Below are positions 54,002 through 62,852 of a DNA stretch of 64,000 nt, piece by piece. This DNA comes from Poriferisodalis sp965205175 (GTDB taxonomy: Bacteria; Actinomycetota; Acidimicrobiia; Acidimicrobiales; Poriferisodalaceae). Position numbers and translations under genes: made by a program. The notes under the pieces were generated by a model. It did no database searches and was not told where the DNA came from. It worked only from the letters and a program-made list of their open reading frames with translations. The stretch is from positions 248,001-312,000 of the forward strand of contig NZ_OZ242038.1 of the NCBI RefSeq assembly GCF_965205175.1. Direction: 5' to 3'. The number at the start of each line of letters is the position of its first letter. Within the stretch, counting starts at the first letter, position 1.

Positions 54002-55208
54002 GGGCATTCGGGTCGCAGAGTTTGCGAACTTCGCTGCTGCGCCGTCCGCCGCCGCGATCATGGCCGACCTCGGAGCAGAGATCATCAAGGTCGAGGCCAT
54101 CGGCGGCGACCCGATCCGCGGGCTGATGAAGCAGGCGAAGCTGCCCGAGGGCGCGCACAACCCCGATGTGGCGTTCCAGTTCATCAACCGGGGGAAGCAG
54201 TCGATCCAGCTGAATCTCGACGATCCGGACGGGTCGGCGGTCGCTCGCCGCTTGATTGCGGCGTCGGATGTGGTGGTGATGAACTTGTTGCCCGAACGCC
54301 GAGAGCGCTTCGGGCTGGGCACCGAGGAACTGCTGGCGCTGAAGCCCGATCTGGTGATCGGCTTGCTGTCGGGCTACGGCGAAGTGGGAGACGAGATCGA
54401 TCGGCCTGGCTACGACGTGACCGCGTTCTTCTCCCGCTCGGGCCTCCACGGCGCCGCGACACCGCCCGGAGGCGTTCCGCCGCACGCTCGGCCCGGCCAA
54501 GGAGACCACACCACCAGCTTGGCGTTCTTCGGCGCGATCATGGCCGGGCTGCGAGCCCGGGACGTGACAGGCGAAGGCCAAGTGGTCGAAGCCTCGCTGC
54601 TGCGCACTGCGGCGTGGACCATCGCCATCGACTTGTCCACTTCGCTGGTGGACGGCCGGCCGAATACCGAGCGGCCCCGCGAGAGCGGATTGTCTCCGAT
54701 GCTGGAAGCGTTCGAGTGCGCCGACGGCCGCTGGCTTCAGTTCACCATGCCCGACACCGGAGACGCCTGGGCGCGCTTTTGCAAGGCCATCGAACGCGAG
54801 GATCTGCTGGCAAACCCCGACTACGAGACCGGCCGCCAGCGCTACCGGGCGATGCGAGCGCTGCTGGCCGACATCGACGACACGTTCAAGTCGCAGCCGT
54901 CGCACTACTGGATGCCGCGCCTGGACGAGCACCGCTGCATCTGGGCGCCGATCAACGACACTGCTCAAGCGGCACAAGACCCGCAGGTGCGCGCGACCGG
55001 GGCATTCGAGACCATCCATCACCCAGAGGCGGGCGAGTTCGAGACCGTCGCCGCTCCGTTCCGGATGCACAGCGCCCCCGACGTGGGCGTGCGCGGCCCA
55101 GCCCCGCGCGCGGGCGAACACACCGATGCAGTGCTGTCGGAGCTGCTCGGCTTCAGCAACGAAGAGATCGCCGACCTGACCCAGCGAGGCATCGTCGCCG
55201 CCGACTGA
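53985..55208 (+). CDS. CaiB/BaiF family III CoA transferase
   Basis: 407 residues, normal length for the family. The opening is GIRVAEFANFAAAPSAAAIM with LGAEIIKVEAIGGDPIRG; PDLVIGLLSGYGEVGDE and DVTAFFSRSG follow, and the candidate catalytic Asp is in GQGDHTTSLAFFGAIMAGL. The C-terminus reads GPAPRAGEHTDAVLSELLGF, as in close relatives. It transfers CoA to an unknown carboxylic acid. It is coupled to the sucrase/ferredoxin-like gene by overlap. Unlike the two double-headed proteins this one is a single domain. Confidence 0.92.
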   Translation: MTSPLEGIRVAEFANFAAAPSAAAIMADLGAEIIKVEAIGGDPIRGLMKQAKLPEGAHNPDVAFQFINRGKQSIQLNLDDPDGSAVARRLIAASDVVVMNLLPERRERFGLGTEELLALKPDLVIGLLSGYGEVGDEIDRPGYDVTAFFSRSGLHGAATPPGGVPPHARPGQGDHTTSLAFFGAIMAGLRARDVTGEGQVVEASLLRTAAWTIAIDLSTSLVDGRPNTERPRESGLSPMLEAFECADGRWLQFTMPDTGDAWARFCKAIEREDLLANPDYETGRQRYRAMRALLADIDDTFKSQPSHYWMPRLDEHRCIWAPINDTAQAAQDPQVRATGAFETIHHPEAGEFETVAAPFRMHSAPDVGVRGPAPRAGEHTDAVLSELLGFSNEEIADLTQRGIVAAD

Positions 55209-55372
55209 ACGGACCTTGGGCGTCAAGCAGATCTTCGATGCCCGACCATGTCCATCCGAACACTCGCAGCGGCGGTTCGGCCGCCATGGGTACCGCCCGT
55301 CCTCGTCGGACGCGAGTGGGGGACGTAGCCCCTTCTGGTTTCCCGCGTCCGGTGCCCCCGGCGAGCCGTCGG

Positions 55373-55894
55373 TCAGCTCCTGAGGCGGTTGATGATGTCC
55401 GTCGCGATGGCCGCCGGGGTGCGGCCTGCTGCGGGCACCTGCTCGAATTGCCCGTAGCCGTCTGCCCGTTCGTCCAGCAGTCGGGCTATGGCGGTTGCCG
55501 GGTCGTCGCCCGCGAGCAGTGGTCGCATCGGGCCGTCGGGATCGGCTTGCAGACGCCGGTAGACCTCCGCGGCATCAACGATCAGGCAGAAGACTCGTCC
55601 CGTTGCGCTCAACACCTCAGCGTTGGGCGGATCGAGCATCATCCGGCCGCCTGTGGCGATGACCTGTTGCCAGCCGGCCGCTGCCTCGATCGCAACCTCC
55701 CGCTCGTGGGCCCGGAACGCCGCCTCGCCGTGCTCAGTGAAGATCGCGTGGATCGGCCCGTGCCGGGCCACGATGAGCGCGTCAGTGTCGAGGAACGCCC
55801 AGCCGAGTTGGTGTGCGACGATCCGCCCCACGGTGGTCTTGCCCGAGCCCATGAAGCCCGTCAGCACTACGTTGCGCCCGGCCGAAGCAGCCAC
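55373..55894 (-). CDS. Shikimate kinase-like protein
   Basis: 173 residues, usual length. The Walker A is VVLTGFMGSGKTTVGR, the shikimate-binding DTD is in LDTDALI, the Arg in FRAHEREV, the Gly-Gly in IATGGRMM, and the LID Arg in MRPLLAG. Thus all core residues for phosphorylating shikimate at the 3-hydroxyl are present. In many bacteria aroK lies beside aroB; here no other aro gene is close, so a shikimate-kinase homologue acting on another substrate cannot be excluded. Gene symbol withheld for that reason. Confidence 0.82.
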   Translation of the reverse strand: MAASAGRNVVLTGFMGSGKTTVGRIVAHQLGWAFLDTDALIVARHGPIHAIFTEHGEAAFRAHEREVAIEAAAGWQQVIATGGRMMLDPPNAEVLSATGRVFCLIVDAAEVYRRLQADPDGPMRPLLAGDDPATAIARLLDERADGYGQFEQVPAAGRTPAAIATDIINRLRS

Positions 55895-56007
55895 CGCGTC
55901 ACGCTAGGACGCTGATCCGTTGCCTACGTCGTCAGCGAGCGCGCCGCAACTGCCACCGGCGACGGAACGTTCGCATCGCGGGGCAACGACCTCACGCCAG
56001 CCGCCAG

Positions 56008-57594
56008 CTAACTGGAGACTGGTGCTGCCGTTGGGGGGCCTTGGGCAGGCAGGTGGATCGGGAACGCATCTCGGACAGCGGTGTCGGTCGCTGCGCTGAT
56101 GTGGGTGGGCCAGTGGTGCTCCAACACGGCGTTCACGTGATCGTGGGCGACGTCGTGAGCCGCCTTGCTGCCAGCGTCGGTCCAGTCCTCGGGCGTGTCC
56201 CGATTGGACACCAGCGGGTACAGGTACTCGCTCTCCATCAGCTCGAGCGTCTGTGGCGAGCCCAGGAAGTGGCCAGGCCCGGCGATGACCTCCGCGATGA
56301 GCTCAGCAGACAGCGTGTCGGCGTTCACCTCGATGCCACGCACGGTGCGGTTGATCGCGCCCAGCATGTCATTGTCGATCACCAGCGCTTCGTACGAGCA
56401 GGCCAGCAGGCTCGCCAGCATCCCCGCAGACTCATAGACGAGGTTCGCGCCCGCGTGACCTGCCAGTCCCACGTTCAGGCCCTTCTCGTAGCCGGCTTGC
56501 GCGTCGTTCACCTTCGAGTCCGTCATGCCCGCCGCCACGCCGGTGGGCAGCCCGAGCCAGCGGCCGATCTCGGCAGCAGCAGCGTTGAGAATGCCCTCCT
56601 CGCCCGAGCCGCCGCTCATGGCACCGGTGCGCAGATCCGACACGAACGGCCACAAGCCCAGCAGGCAGGGATGTCCGGGCGACAGCAGGTTCACGAAGGT
56701 CAGCCCGCCGAGGCACTCGGCAACCGCCTGGGCCAGCGCACCGGCCAGCGCCGCTGGCGCGGTGGCACCGGCCTGCAGGGCCGAGAGCAGATTGATCGGC
56801 ATGCCGGTTCGCACTTGAGCCACCAGACAGTGCGCCGAGTCGGGGGCGAAGCGCAGCGGTGGCACCACGAAGGTGTTGTTGGCCGCAATGAACGGACGCT
56901 TCTCGAACTCGCCCGCCCCACCCAGCACGAAGTCGAACATCTCCACCGACTCGTACACCCAGCGCGGGTCGAACCACGACGAGCCGCCCGGCTTGGTGGT
57001 GCTGCACATCACCGCGTATGCCGTGGTGAGGTCCAGGTGACGCGCCTCGACGATGTCACGTGCGACGACAGTGCGCACGTAGAAGTGCAAGTTGTCGAGC
57101 ACGTCCACGAGGCGCCCGCAGTCGTACACGTCCTGGGCCACCGAGTCGCGGAACGTTCCCGTCACGTGGTCGTAGATCATCACGGCGGCGCCGGCAGTGC
57201 CGAAATAGACGTGGTCGCCGCCCACCTGCACCGACCGGTCGTCGTCGAAGCCGTGCCAGATCCACTCCTTGGCCGCGGTCTCGATGGCGCGCTCCACGAT
57301 GCTGCGCGGCAATCGGATGCGTCCGGCGTCGTCGATCCAAGCGCCCAGCGGCACGGCTGCTTCGACGAACTCGTCGAGCGGATCGCCCATGCCGACGTCT
57401 TCGAGCAAGCTCAGCGCCGTGTCGTAGACCAACTGCATGTCTCCCGCAGACAGCGGCCTGAAGCGGCCTGCCGGCAGGCCTGGGCGCACAGGCCTGCGAT
57501 CAGGCTGCGGCACTGCTTCGCGGACGGCGATGCGGCCCGCACGCCCGCCGCCACGGCGTCGGCGGGGCGCCTCGCTCAACGCAGCCTCGCTCAT
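56008..57594 (-). CDS. MttB-family corrinoid methyltransferase, non-pyrrolysine type
   Basis: 528 residues from ATG 57594, which overlaps the upstream stop as ATGA. The TIM barrel of the trimethylamine methyltransferase superfamily shows TALSLLEDVGMGDP at the start, PFIAANNTFVVPPL, INLLSALQAGATAPAALAGAL, and GPGHFLGSPQTLELMESEYL near the end. No in-frame TAG occurs, so it lacks the pyrrolysine of true MttB and belongs with the glycine-betaine-type (MtgB-like) enzymes. Placed with two dimethylglycine-dehydrogenase-like genes it probably removes a methyl group from a betaine or methylated amine. No corrinoid protein gene is in view. Confidence 0.85.
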   Translation of the reverse strand: MSEAALSEAPRRRRGGGRAGRIAVREAVPQPDRRPVRPGLPAGRFRPLSAGDMQLVYDTALSLLEDVGMGDPLDEFVEAAVPLGAWIDDAGRIRLPRSIVERAIETAAKEWIWHGFDDDRSVQVGGDHVYFGTAGAAVMIYDHVTGTFRDSVAQDVYDCGRLVDVLDNLHFYVRTVVARDIVEARHLDLTTAYAVMCSTTKPGGSSWFDPRWVYESVEMFDFVLGGAGEFEKRPFIAANNTFVVPPLRFAPDSAHCLVAQVRTGMPINLLSALQAGATAPAALAGALAQAVAECLGGLTFVNLLSPGHPCLLGLWPFVSDLRTGAMSGGSGEEGILNAAAAEIGRWLGLPTGVAAGMTDSKVNDAQAGYEKGLNVGLAGHAGANLVYESAGMLASLLACSYEALVIDNDMLGAINRTVRGIEVNADTLSAELIAEVIAGPGHFLGSPQTLELMESEYLYPLVSNRDTPEDWTDAGSKAAHDVAHDHVNAVLEHHWPTHISAATDTAVRDAFPIHLPAQGPPTAAPVSS

Positions 57595-60089
57595 GACCGC
57601 AGCGCTCGATTCTGTGGGTCGTAGGCCGCCTCGGCCAGCACGGTTGCGGTCCGACGCTCGCCGAGCAAGTCCAGCTCGAACGTGCTGCCGGGCGCTTCGA
57701 AATGAGGATCGACATACACGAACGCCAAGCTGCGGCCCACCGTGTGGCCCCACGCGCCGCTGGTGGCGATGCCCATGGGCTCGTCGCTGTCCGGCGCGAA
57801 TGCCGGCTCGTTGCCGCGCACGTCGTTGTCTGCGGCGTCCACCTCGCAATAGACCAACACCATCGACAGCGGCTCGCCGCGAGTCTCCTGGTCACGACGG
57901 GCCATGACCTCATCGCGCCCGATGAACGGGCGACTGCAGTCCACGAAGCGGCCCAAGCGGGCTTCGACCGGGGTGATCTCGGTGGTCAGCTCGCTTCCCC
58001 ACGCCTTGTAGGCCTTCTCGATACGCATCACGTTCATGGCGTAGCTGCCGAACGGCACCAGACCGTGCGGCTCGCCGGCCTCGGCCACGGCGTCGTAGAT
58101 GCGGGCCGCCTCGGACATCGGGCAGTGCAGCTCCCAGCCCAGCTCGCCGACATAGGAGACCCGCAGCGCGAGTACTCCTACCCCTGCCACGGCGATCTCC
58201 TGCGCGGTCAGCCAGCCGAATGCGCGATTGCCCACGTCGGCATCGGTCAGCGGCGACAGCACGTCACGCGCGCACGGGCCGGTCACCGCCACGATGGCGG
58301 TGTCGTCGGTGGCGTCGCGGACGCTGACCTGCTCGCCGGACGCGACATGGTCGCGCAACCAGTCCAGATCGTGACTCTGGCCCATGATCGCCGACGCCAG
58401 CCAGTACCGAACGGGCGACAGTCGCGCAATGGTCATCTCGCACTCGACGCCGCCCGAGGCGGTGAGCATGTGGGTGAGCCGGATGCCGCCGTCGCGACCG
58501 GGCAGGCGGTTGGCCGACAGCCGGTCCAGCAACGCCGACGCGTCGGCACCGGTGACCTCGAACTTGGCGAACGCGCTCAGATCGGCGACGCCGACACGCT
58601 CGCGCACCGCACGCACTTCGGCCCCAACCACCTCGTGGGCATTGGAGCGGCGGAACGAATGCGCCTCAGGGGCCCCGTCGGGCGAGAAGTACTGCGGTCG
58701 CTCCCAGCCGTAGACCTCCTGCCATTGCGCGCCGAGCGCGTCCAGGCGGCCCCACAGCGGCGTGGTCTTGACGGGCCGGCCGGCGGCGCGCTGCTCGCCC
58801 GGCAGCCGCACTTGGTACATCTCGTGATACTCGTCGATGGCCTTGTCGACGGCGAACTGCGACTTCGGGCCGGCGTGGTCGCCGAAGCGGCGCGGATCCA
58901 TGCCTCGCACGTTGATCTCGGTCTGTCCGTGGACCATCCACTGCGCCAGGAACTTCCCTGCACCGGGACCTTGGGTGATGCCGATGGACGCTCCGTTGCA
59001 GTGCCAGTAGTTGTGCACGCCCGGCACCGGCCCCATGAGGTAGCCGGAGTCGGGAGTGTGCGTGATCGGCCCGGACACCACCTGCTTGATGCCGGCCTCC
59101 GACAGCACACCGATGCGTCGCTGCGCCCAGTCGAGGCACTCCTCGAGCACGTCCAGGTTCTCGCCGGGCAGGTGAAAGTGCAGATCCCAGTCGATGCCGT
59201 CGACGCCGTAGGTCCGAGCGCCGGAGGTCTCATAGGGACCGATGAGCAGTCCGTCGATCTCCTGGCGGTAGTAGCAGGAGGCTCGCGGATCGCGCACGAC
59301 GGGCAGCTCGAACCCGAGTTCTGCGACTGCGGGCACCGACTCGGTCACCAGGTACTGATGGATGACCGACACGATCGGCACCGGCAGGCCGATCATGGCG
59401 CCGAGCTGCGGTGCGTAGTGCCCGGCAGCGTTGACGACATGCTCGCAGTGGATGGTGTCGGCATCTTCGTCGCAGTGCGAGCCGTTGCGGCGTCGGTGCG
59501 GGTCCGCGCCGCCTCGCACGACGGCCACATCCCAGCTGCGGTCGGAACGCTGGGACATGCCGGTCACGAGCGTGTGGCGCATGATCTCACAACCCAGGTC
59601 GCGTGCGCCTTTGGCCATGGCGTTGGTGCAGCTCGACGGATCGGTCCAGCCGTCGTGTGGCGTGTAGAAGCCGAGCCGGACGTCGTCGAGGTCGGTCAGC
59701 AGCGGGTGTCGTTCGGCGATCTCGTCGGGGCCGATCAGATGCGACTCGACGCCGATCCCGCTGAGCATCGCGTGGACGTAGCGGTGCCAGTCGGCTTCGT
59801 CGGCGGTGCGCGCCAGCCGGATCGCGCCGCAGTCGTGCCAGCCGGCAGACAATCCGGTTTCGGCCTGCAGCCGAGGGTAGAGCGCGACCGCTGCTTGATG
59901 AACCTTGGCCATGTTCAGGTCGCCGATGAAGTTCGGAACGAGGCCGGCTGCATGCCACGTGGAACCGGACGTCAGCTCGCCCTTCTCGACGAGGATCGTG
60001 TCTGTCCAGCCTTCGTGCGCCAGGGCGTACAGCAGCCCGACGCCCATCGCCCCGCCTCCGACGATCACACAACGCGCCTGCTTCGACAT
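57591..60089 (-). CDS. Dimethylglycine/sarcosine dehydrogenase-like flavoprotein with GcvT domain
   Basis: 832 residues. The N-terminal DAO fold has CVIVGGGAMGVGLLYALAHE and SGSTWHAAGLVPN; the His of TWHAAG is where FAD is covalently bound in characterised dimethylglycine dehydrogenases. A middle FAO domain follows, and the C-terminal part is an aminomethyltransferase (GcvT) module, LADLSAFAKFEVTGADA-like with GELGWELHCPMSEAARIYDA. These enzymes oxidise N-methyl groups and pass the one-carbon unit to tetrahydrofolate. It is followed by the MttB-like gene in an ATGA overlap. Confidence 0.9.
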   Translation of the reverse strand: MSKQARCVIVGGGAMGVGLLYALAHEGWTDTILVEKGELTSGSTWHAAGLVPNFIGDLNMAKVHQAAVALYPRLQAETGLSAGWHDCGAIRLARTADEADWHRYVHAMLSGIGVESHLIGPDEIAERHPLLTDLDDVRLGFYTPHDGWTDPSSCTNAMAKGARDLGCEIMRHTLVTGMSQRSDRSWDVAVVRGGADPHRRRNGSHCDEDADTIHCEHVVNAAGHYAPQLGAMIGLPVPIVSVIHQYLVTESVPAVAELGFELPVVRDPRASCYYRQEIDGLLIGPYETSGARTYGVDGIDWDLHFHLPGENLDVLEECLDWAQRRIGVLSEAGIKQVVSGPITHTPDSGYLMGPVPGVHNYWHCNGASIGITQGPGAGKFLAQWMVHGQTEINVRGMDPRRFGDHAGPKSQFAVDKAIDEYHEMYQVRLPGEQRAAGRPVKTTPLWGRLDALGAQWQEVYGWERPQYFSPDGAPEAHSFRRSNAHEVVGAEVRAVRERVGVADLSAFAKFEVTGADASALLDRLSANRLPGRDGGIRLTHMLTASGGVECEMTIARLSPVRYWLASAIMGQSHDLDWLRDHVASGEQVSVRDATDDTAIVAVTGPCARDVLSPLTDADVGNRAFGWLTAQEIAVAGVGVLALRVSYVGELGWELHCPMSEAARIYDAVAEAGEPHGLVPFGSYAMNVMRIEKAYKAWGSELTTEITPVEARLGRFVDCSRPFIGRDEVMARRDQETRGEPLSMVLVYCEVDAADNDVRGNEPAFAPDSDEPMGIATSGAWGHTVGRSLAFVYVDPHFEAPGSTFELDLLGERRTATVLAEAAYDPQNRALRS

Positions 60090-60228
60090 GGTCAGCGAAG
60101 CTGGGCCTGCTCAGCCATACACAGCTCCCCATGGATCCAGGCCAGACGTGAGCCGAACCAGCAGTAGCGGCCCCGAGGCGTGCCGACGTGGTGCGCGCCA
60201 AAATACCAGACGCCCGTGAGCGCGGCAG

Positions 60229-62844
60229 CTACATGCGCACGCGTCGCTTGGCGGGATCGTAGAAGCTGCGGATCGACGCAGTGGCCGCGATCAGCCGTCC
60301 GGCGATCTCGATGTCGAAGGCACCGGCTTCGAGCCAAGTCTTGGTCACCGGCTGCGGATCCGGGCCCGATGCGCTCGGATGCGTCACGTAGCCCATAGCC
60401 AGGCAGCGATGCTCGGTGTAGCTCCAGGCGGCCGAGGTCACCCGCCCCACGAGCCGACCGTCCCTGCGGATCGGCTCGTCGTGGTAGGCCAGCGCCTCGG
60501 GGTCTTCCAGCCTGAAGTGTACGAGACGTCGCGTGCGCGGCTGGTGGCGCTGAGCCTCCAGCGCGGCGCGGCCGACGAAGTCAGCCGGCTTGTCCCAGGC
60601 AATGGCGAAACCCAGCCCGGCTTCGAGCGGGGTGTCCTCGTCGCTGATGTCGTGACCCCAGTGGCGGTAGCCGCACTCCAGCCGCAGCGAGTTCATGGCG
60701 TGGTAACCGGCATGCACCAGTGCCGGCCCCTGCTCCGGCCCCGAGTCCAGCCCCGCTGCACGCTGCGCAGCATCGGCTCTTTCGGCGTGGTGCGCGGCGT
60801 CGCGCAGAGCCTCGTAGACCGCCGTCGCCCCAGCGTTCGGGACGTACAGCTCCCACCCCAGTTCACCGACGTAGCTCATGCGCACCGCCAGCATCTCGAC
60901 CGGACCGTCCGATGTCGCCACAGTGATGTGCCGAGCGGTGCCGAAGCTGAACTGAACACTGTCCAGCGCGGCGTCGGTGACCTGCGCCAGCAACGCGCGC
61001 GAGCGCGGTCCCATGAGCCCGAGCACCGCCCAGTCGTCGGTGACGTCGGCGATCTCGACCTGGTGGCCTCGGCAGTGACGGCGCAGCCACGCCCAGTCAC
61101 GGGTCTGGCTTGCAGCCGAGGTCACCACCCAGAACTCCTGAGCGCCCAGTCGGGTCACGGTCAGATCCGCCTCGATGCCTCCTCGCTGATTGCACCACTG
61201 CGTGTAGACGGCCCGTCCCACGGCTACGTCCACTGCCGCCACGCTCAGCGTGTCGAGCACCTCCAGCGCGTCTGGGCCGCGCACCGCGAACTTCGCGAAC
61301 GAGGACTGATCGAACAGCGCCACACCGTCGCGGACCGCTGCGCACTCCCGTCCGGCGTTGTCGAACCAGTTCTGCTTGCCGTAGCTGTAGCGGTACTCGT
61401 GCTCGCCGCCGGGCTCGGCGAACCAGTTGGGCCGCTCCCAGCCGGCCGTCTCGCCGAATACCGCTCCCGCTGCGTCCATCGCGTCGTGCAGGGCCGAGCA
61501 ACGCCGGCCGCGCGCGCTCGTGTACTGAAAGTGCGGCCAGTGCATCGCATAGAGCAGCCCGAGGCTCTCGCTGATGCGCTCGGCGAGGTAGGCGTTGTCG
61601 GCCTGGAACGGCATTGCGCGACGTATGTCCACCGCCGACAGATCCATCGGCGGGTGCCGGTCCGCAATCCAGTCGGCCAACACCCATCCGGCACCGCCTG
61701 CGGACTGGATGCCGACGGAGTTGAAACCCGCTGCCACGAAGCAGCCGTCGACTTCGGGCGACTCGCCCAGGTAGTAGACGCCGTCGGGCGTGAACGACTC
61801 GGGACCGTTGAAGAACAGCTGCACGCCGCAGTCGGCAAGCGCGGGCACCCGATGGCAGGACCGCTCGAACACTGGGCCGATGTGATCCCAGTCCTCCGGC
61901 AGCGTCCCGAAGGCAAAGTCGCGATCGATGCCGTCGAGACGCCAAACCTTGGCCTTGGGCTCGAAGAAGCCGACCATGAGCTTGCCGGTCTCCTCCTTGA
62001 AGTAGGTGTAGTTGGTGGGGTCGCGCACGATGGGCGTGGAGGCGTCGAGCCCCTCCAGCGGCTCGGTCACCACGTAGAAGTGCTCGCAGGCTTGCAGCGG
62101 GACGTTCACGCCGATCTGGCCCGCCAGCCGGCGGGTCCACATGCCGGTCGCCAGCACGACCGTCTCCGTGGCGATCAGGTGTCCCGAGCCGTCGTTGCCG
62201 GCACCAGCTGCGGCCTTCGCGGCGGCGCTGGGCACCGGCTCGGTCCGCACGCCGCAGATCGCGCCGTGGCGCGTCTCGAGCCCGGTGACGGCGACTCCCT
62301 CGAAGATGCGGCAGCCACGAGCGCGTGCGCCCTTGGCCAGTGCCATAGTGGCGTCGACGGGCGAGACCAGGCCGTCGTCGGGCAGGTACAGCGCGCCTAC
62401 CAGGTCGTCGGTGCGCATCAGCGGCCACATCTGGCGCAGCTCGTCCATGTCGAGCCGACGAGACTCCACGCCGACGGTGGCGCCCATGGACGCGCCCCGC
62501 AGGATCTCCTCCCAGCGCTGCGCATCGGATGCCACCGAGATGGACCCAGGCGCGCGGAAGCCGGTTGCCTGGCCCGTCTCGTCCTCCAGCGCTTCGAACA
62601 GGCGGACCGAGTAGGTGGCGAGCTTGGTGAGGGTGTGCGTCGCCTTGAGCTGCGCCGCCAAGCCGGCGGCGTGCCATGTCGTGCCCGAGGTGAGCTGATT
62701 CTGCTCGATCAGCACCACATCGGTGATGCCGCGCCGCACCAAGTGGTACGCCACCGCGCACCCCACGATGCCGCCGCCCACCACGACGACCGCCGCTCGA
62801 TCGGGCATCGTGCGGCTGTGCGGCGCGACAGCCTGATCGGCCAT
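60229..62844 (-). CDS. Second dimethylglycine/sarcosine dehydrogenase-like flavoprotein with GcvT domain
   Basis: 871 residues with the same architecture as the gene at 57591-60089, but clearly diverged. The DAO part has VVVVGGGIVGCAVAYHLVRR and SGTTWHAAGLAAQ, again with the covalent-FAD His. The GcvT part has SSFAKFAVRGPDALEVLD and GELGWELYVPNAGATAVYEA. Two paralogues in one operon probably handle successive N-demethylation steps, for instance dimethylglycine then sarcosine. The ATG lies eight bases downstream of the FMN dehydrogenase stop. A 139-base gap precedes the next gene and holds no clear gene. Confidence 0.9.
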   Translation of the reverse strand: MADQAVAPHSRTMPDRAAVVVVGGGIVGCAVAYHLVRRGITDVVLIEQNQLTSGTTWHAAGLAAQLKATHTLTKLATYSVRLFEALEDETGQATGFRAPGSISVASDAQRWEEILRGASMGATVGVESRRLDMDELRQMWPLMRTDDLVGALYLPDDGLVSPVDATMALAKGARARGCRIFEGVAVTGLETRHGAICGVRTEPVPSAAAKAAAGAGNDGSGHLIATETVVLATGMWTRRLAGQIGVNVPLQACEHFYVVTEPLEGLDASTPIVRDPTNYTYFKEETGKLMVGFFEPKAKVWRLDGIDRDFAFGTLPEDWDHIGPVFERSCHRVPALADCGVQLFFNGPESFTPDGVYYLGESPEVDGCFVAAGFNSVGIQSAGGAGWVLADWIADRHPPMDLSAVDIRRAMPFQADNAYLAERISESLGLLYAMHWPHFQYTSARGRRCSALHDAMDAAGAVFGETAGWERPNWFAEPGGEHEYRYSYGKQNWFDNAGRECAAVRDGVALFDQSSFAKFAVRGPDALEVLDTLSVAAVDVAVGRAVYTQWCNQRGGIEADLTVTRLGAQEFWVVTSAASQTRDWAWLRRHCRGHQVEIADVTDDWAVLGLMGPRSRALLAQVTDAALDSVQFSFGTARHITVATSDGPVEMLAVRMSYVGELGWELYVPNAGATAVYEALRDAAHHAERADAAQRAAGLDSGPEQGPALVHAGYHAMNSLRLECGYRHWGHDISDEDTPLEAGLGFAIAWDKPADFVGRAALEAQRHQPRTRRLVHFRLEDPEALAYHDEPIRRDGRLVGRVTSAAWSYTEHRCLAMGYVTHPSASGPDPQPVTKTWLEAGAFDIEIAGRLIAATASIRSFYDPAKRRVRM

Positions 62845-62852
62845 GAGCGTCC

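Noticed and set aside
56008..57594. Pyrrolysine-containing MttB
   Set aside because: The frame is continuous without any in-frame TAG, so it is the non-pyrrolysine type.
60092..60228. Short leftward frame reading GVWYFGAHHVGTPRGRYCW between the two flavoenzyme genes
   Set aside because: Protein-like composition but no start codon after the end of the upstream gene; probably chance.
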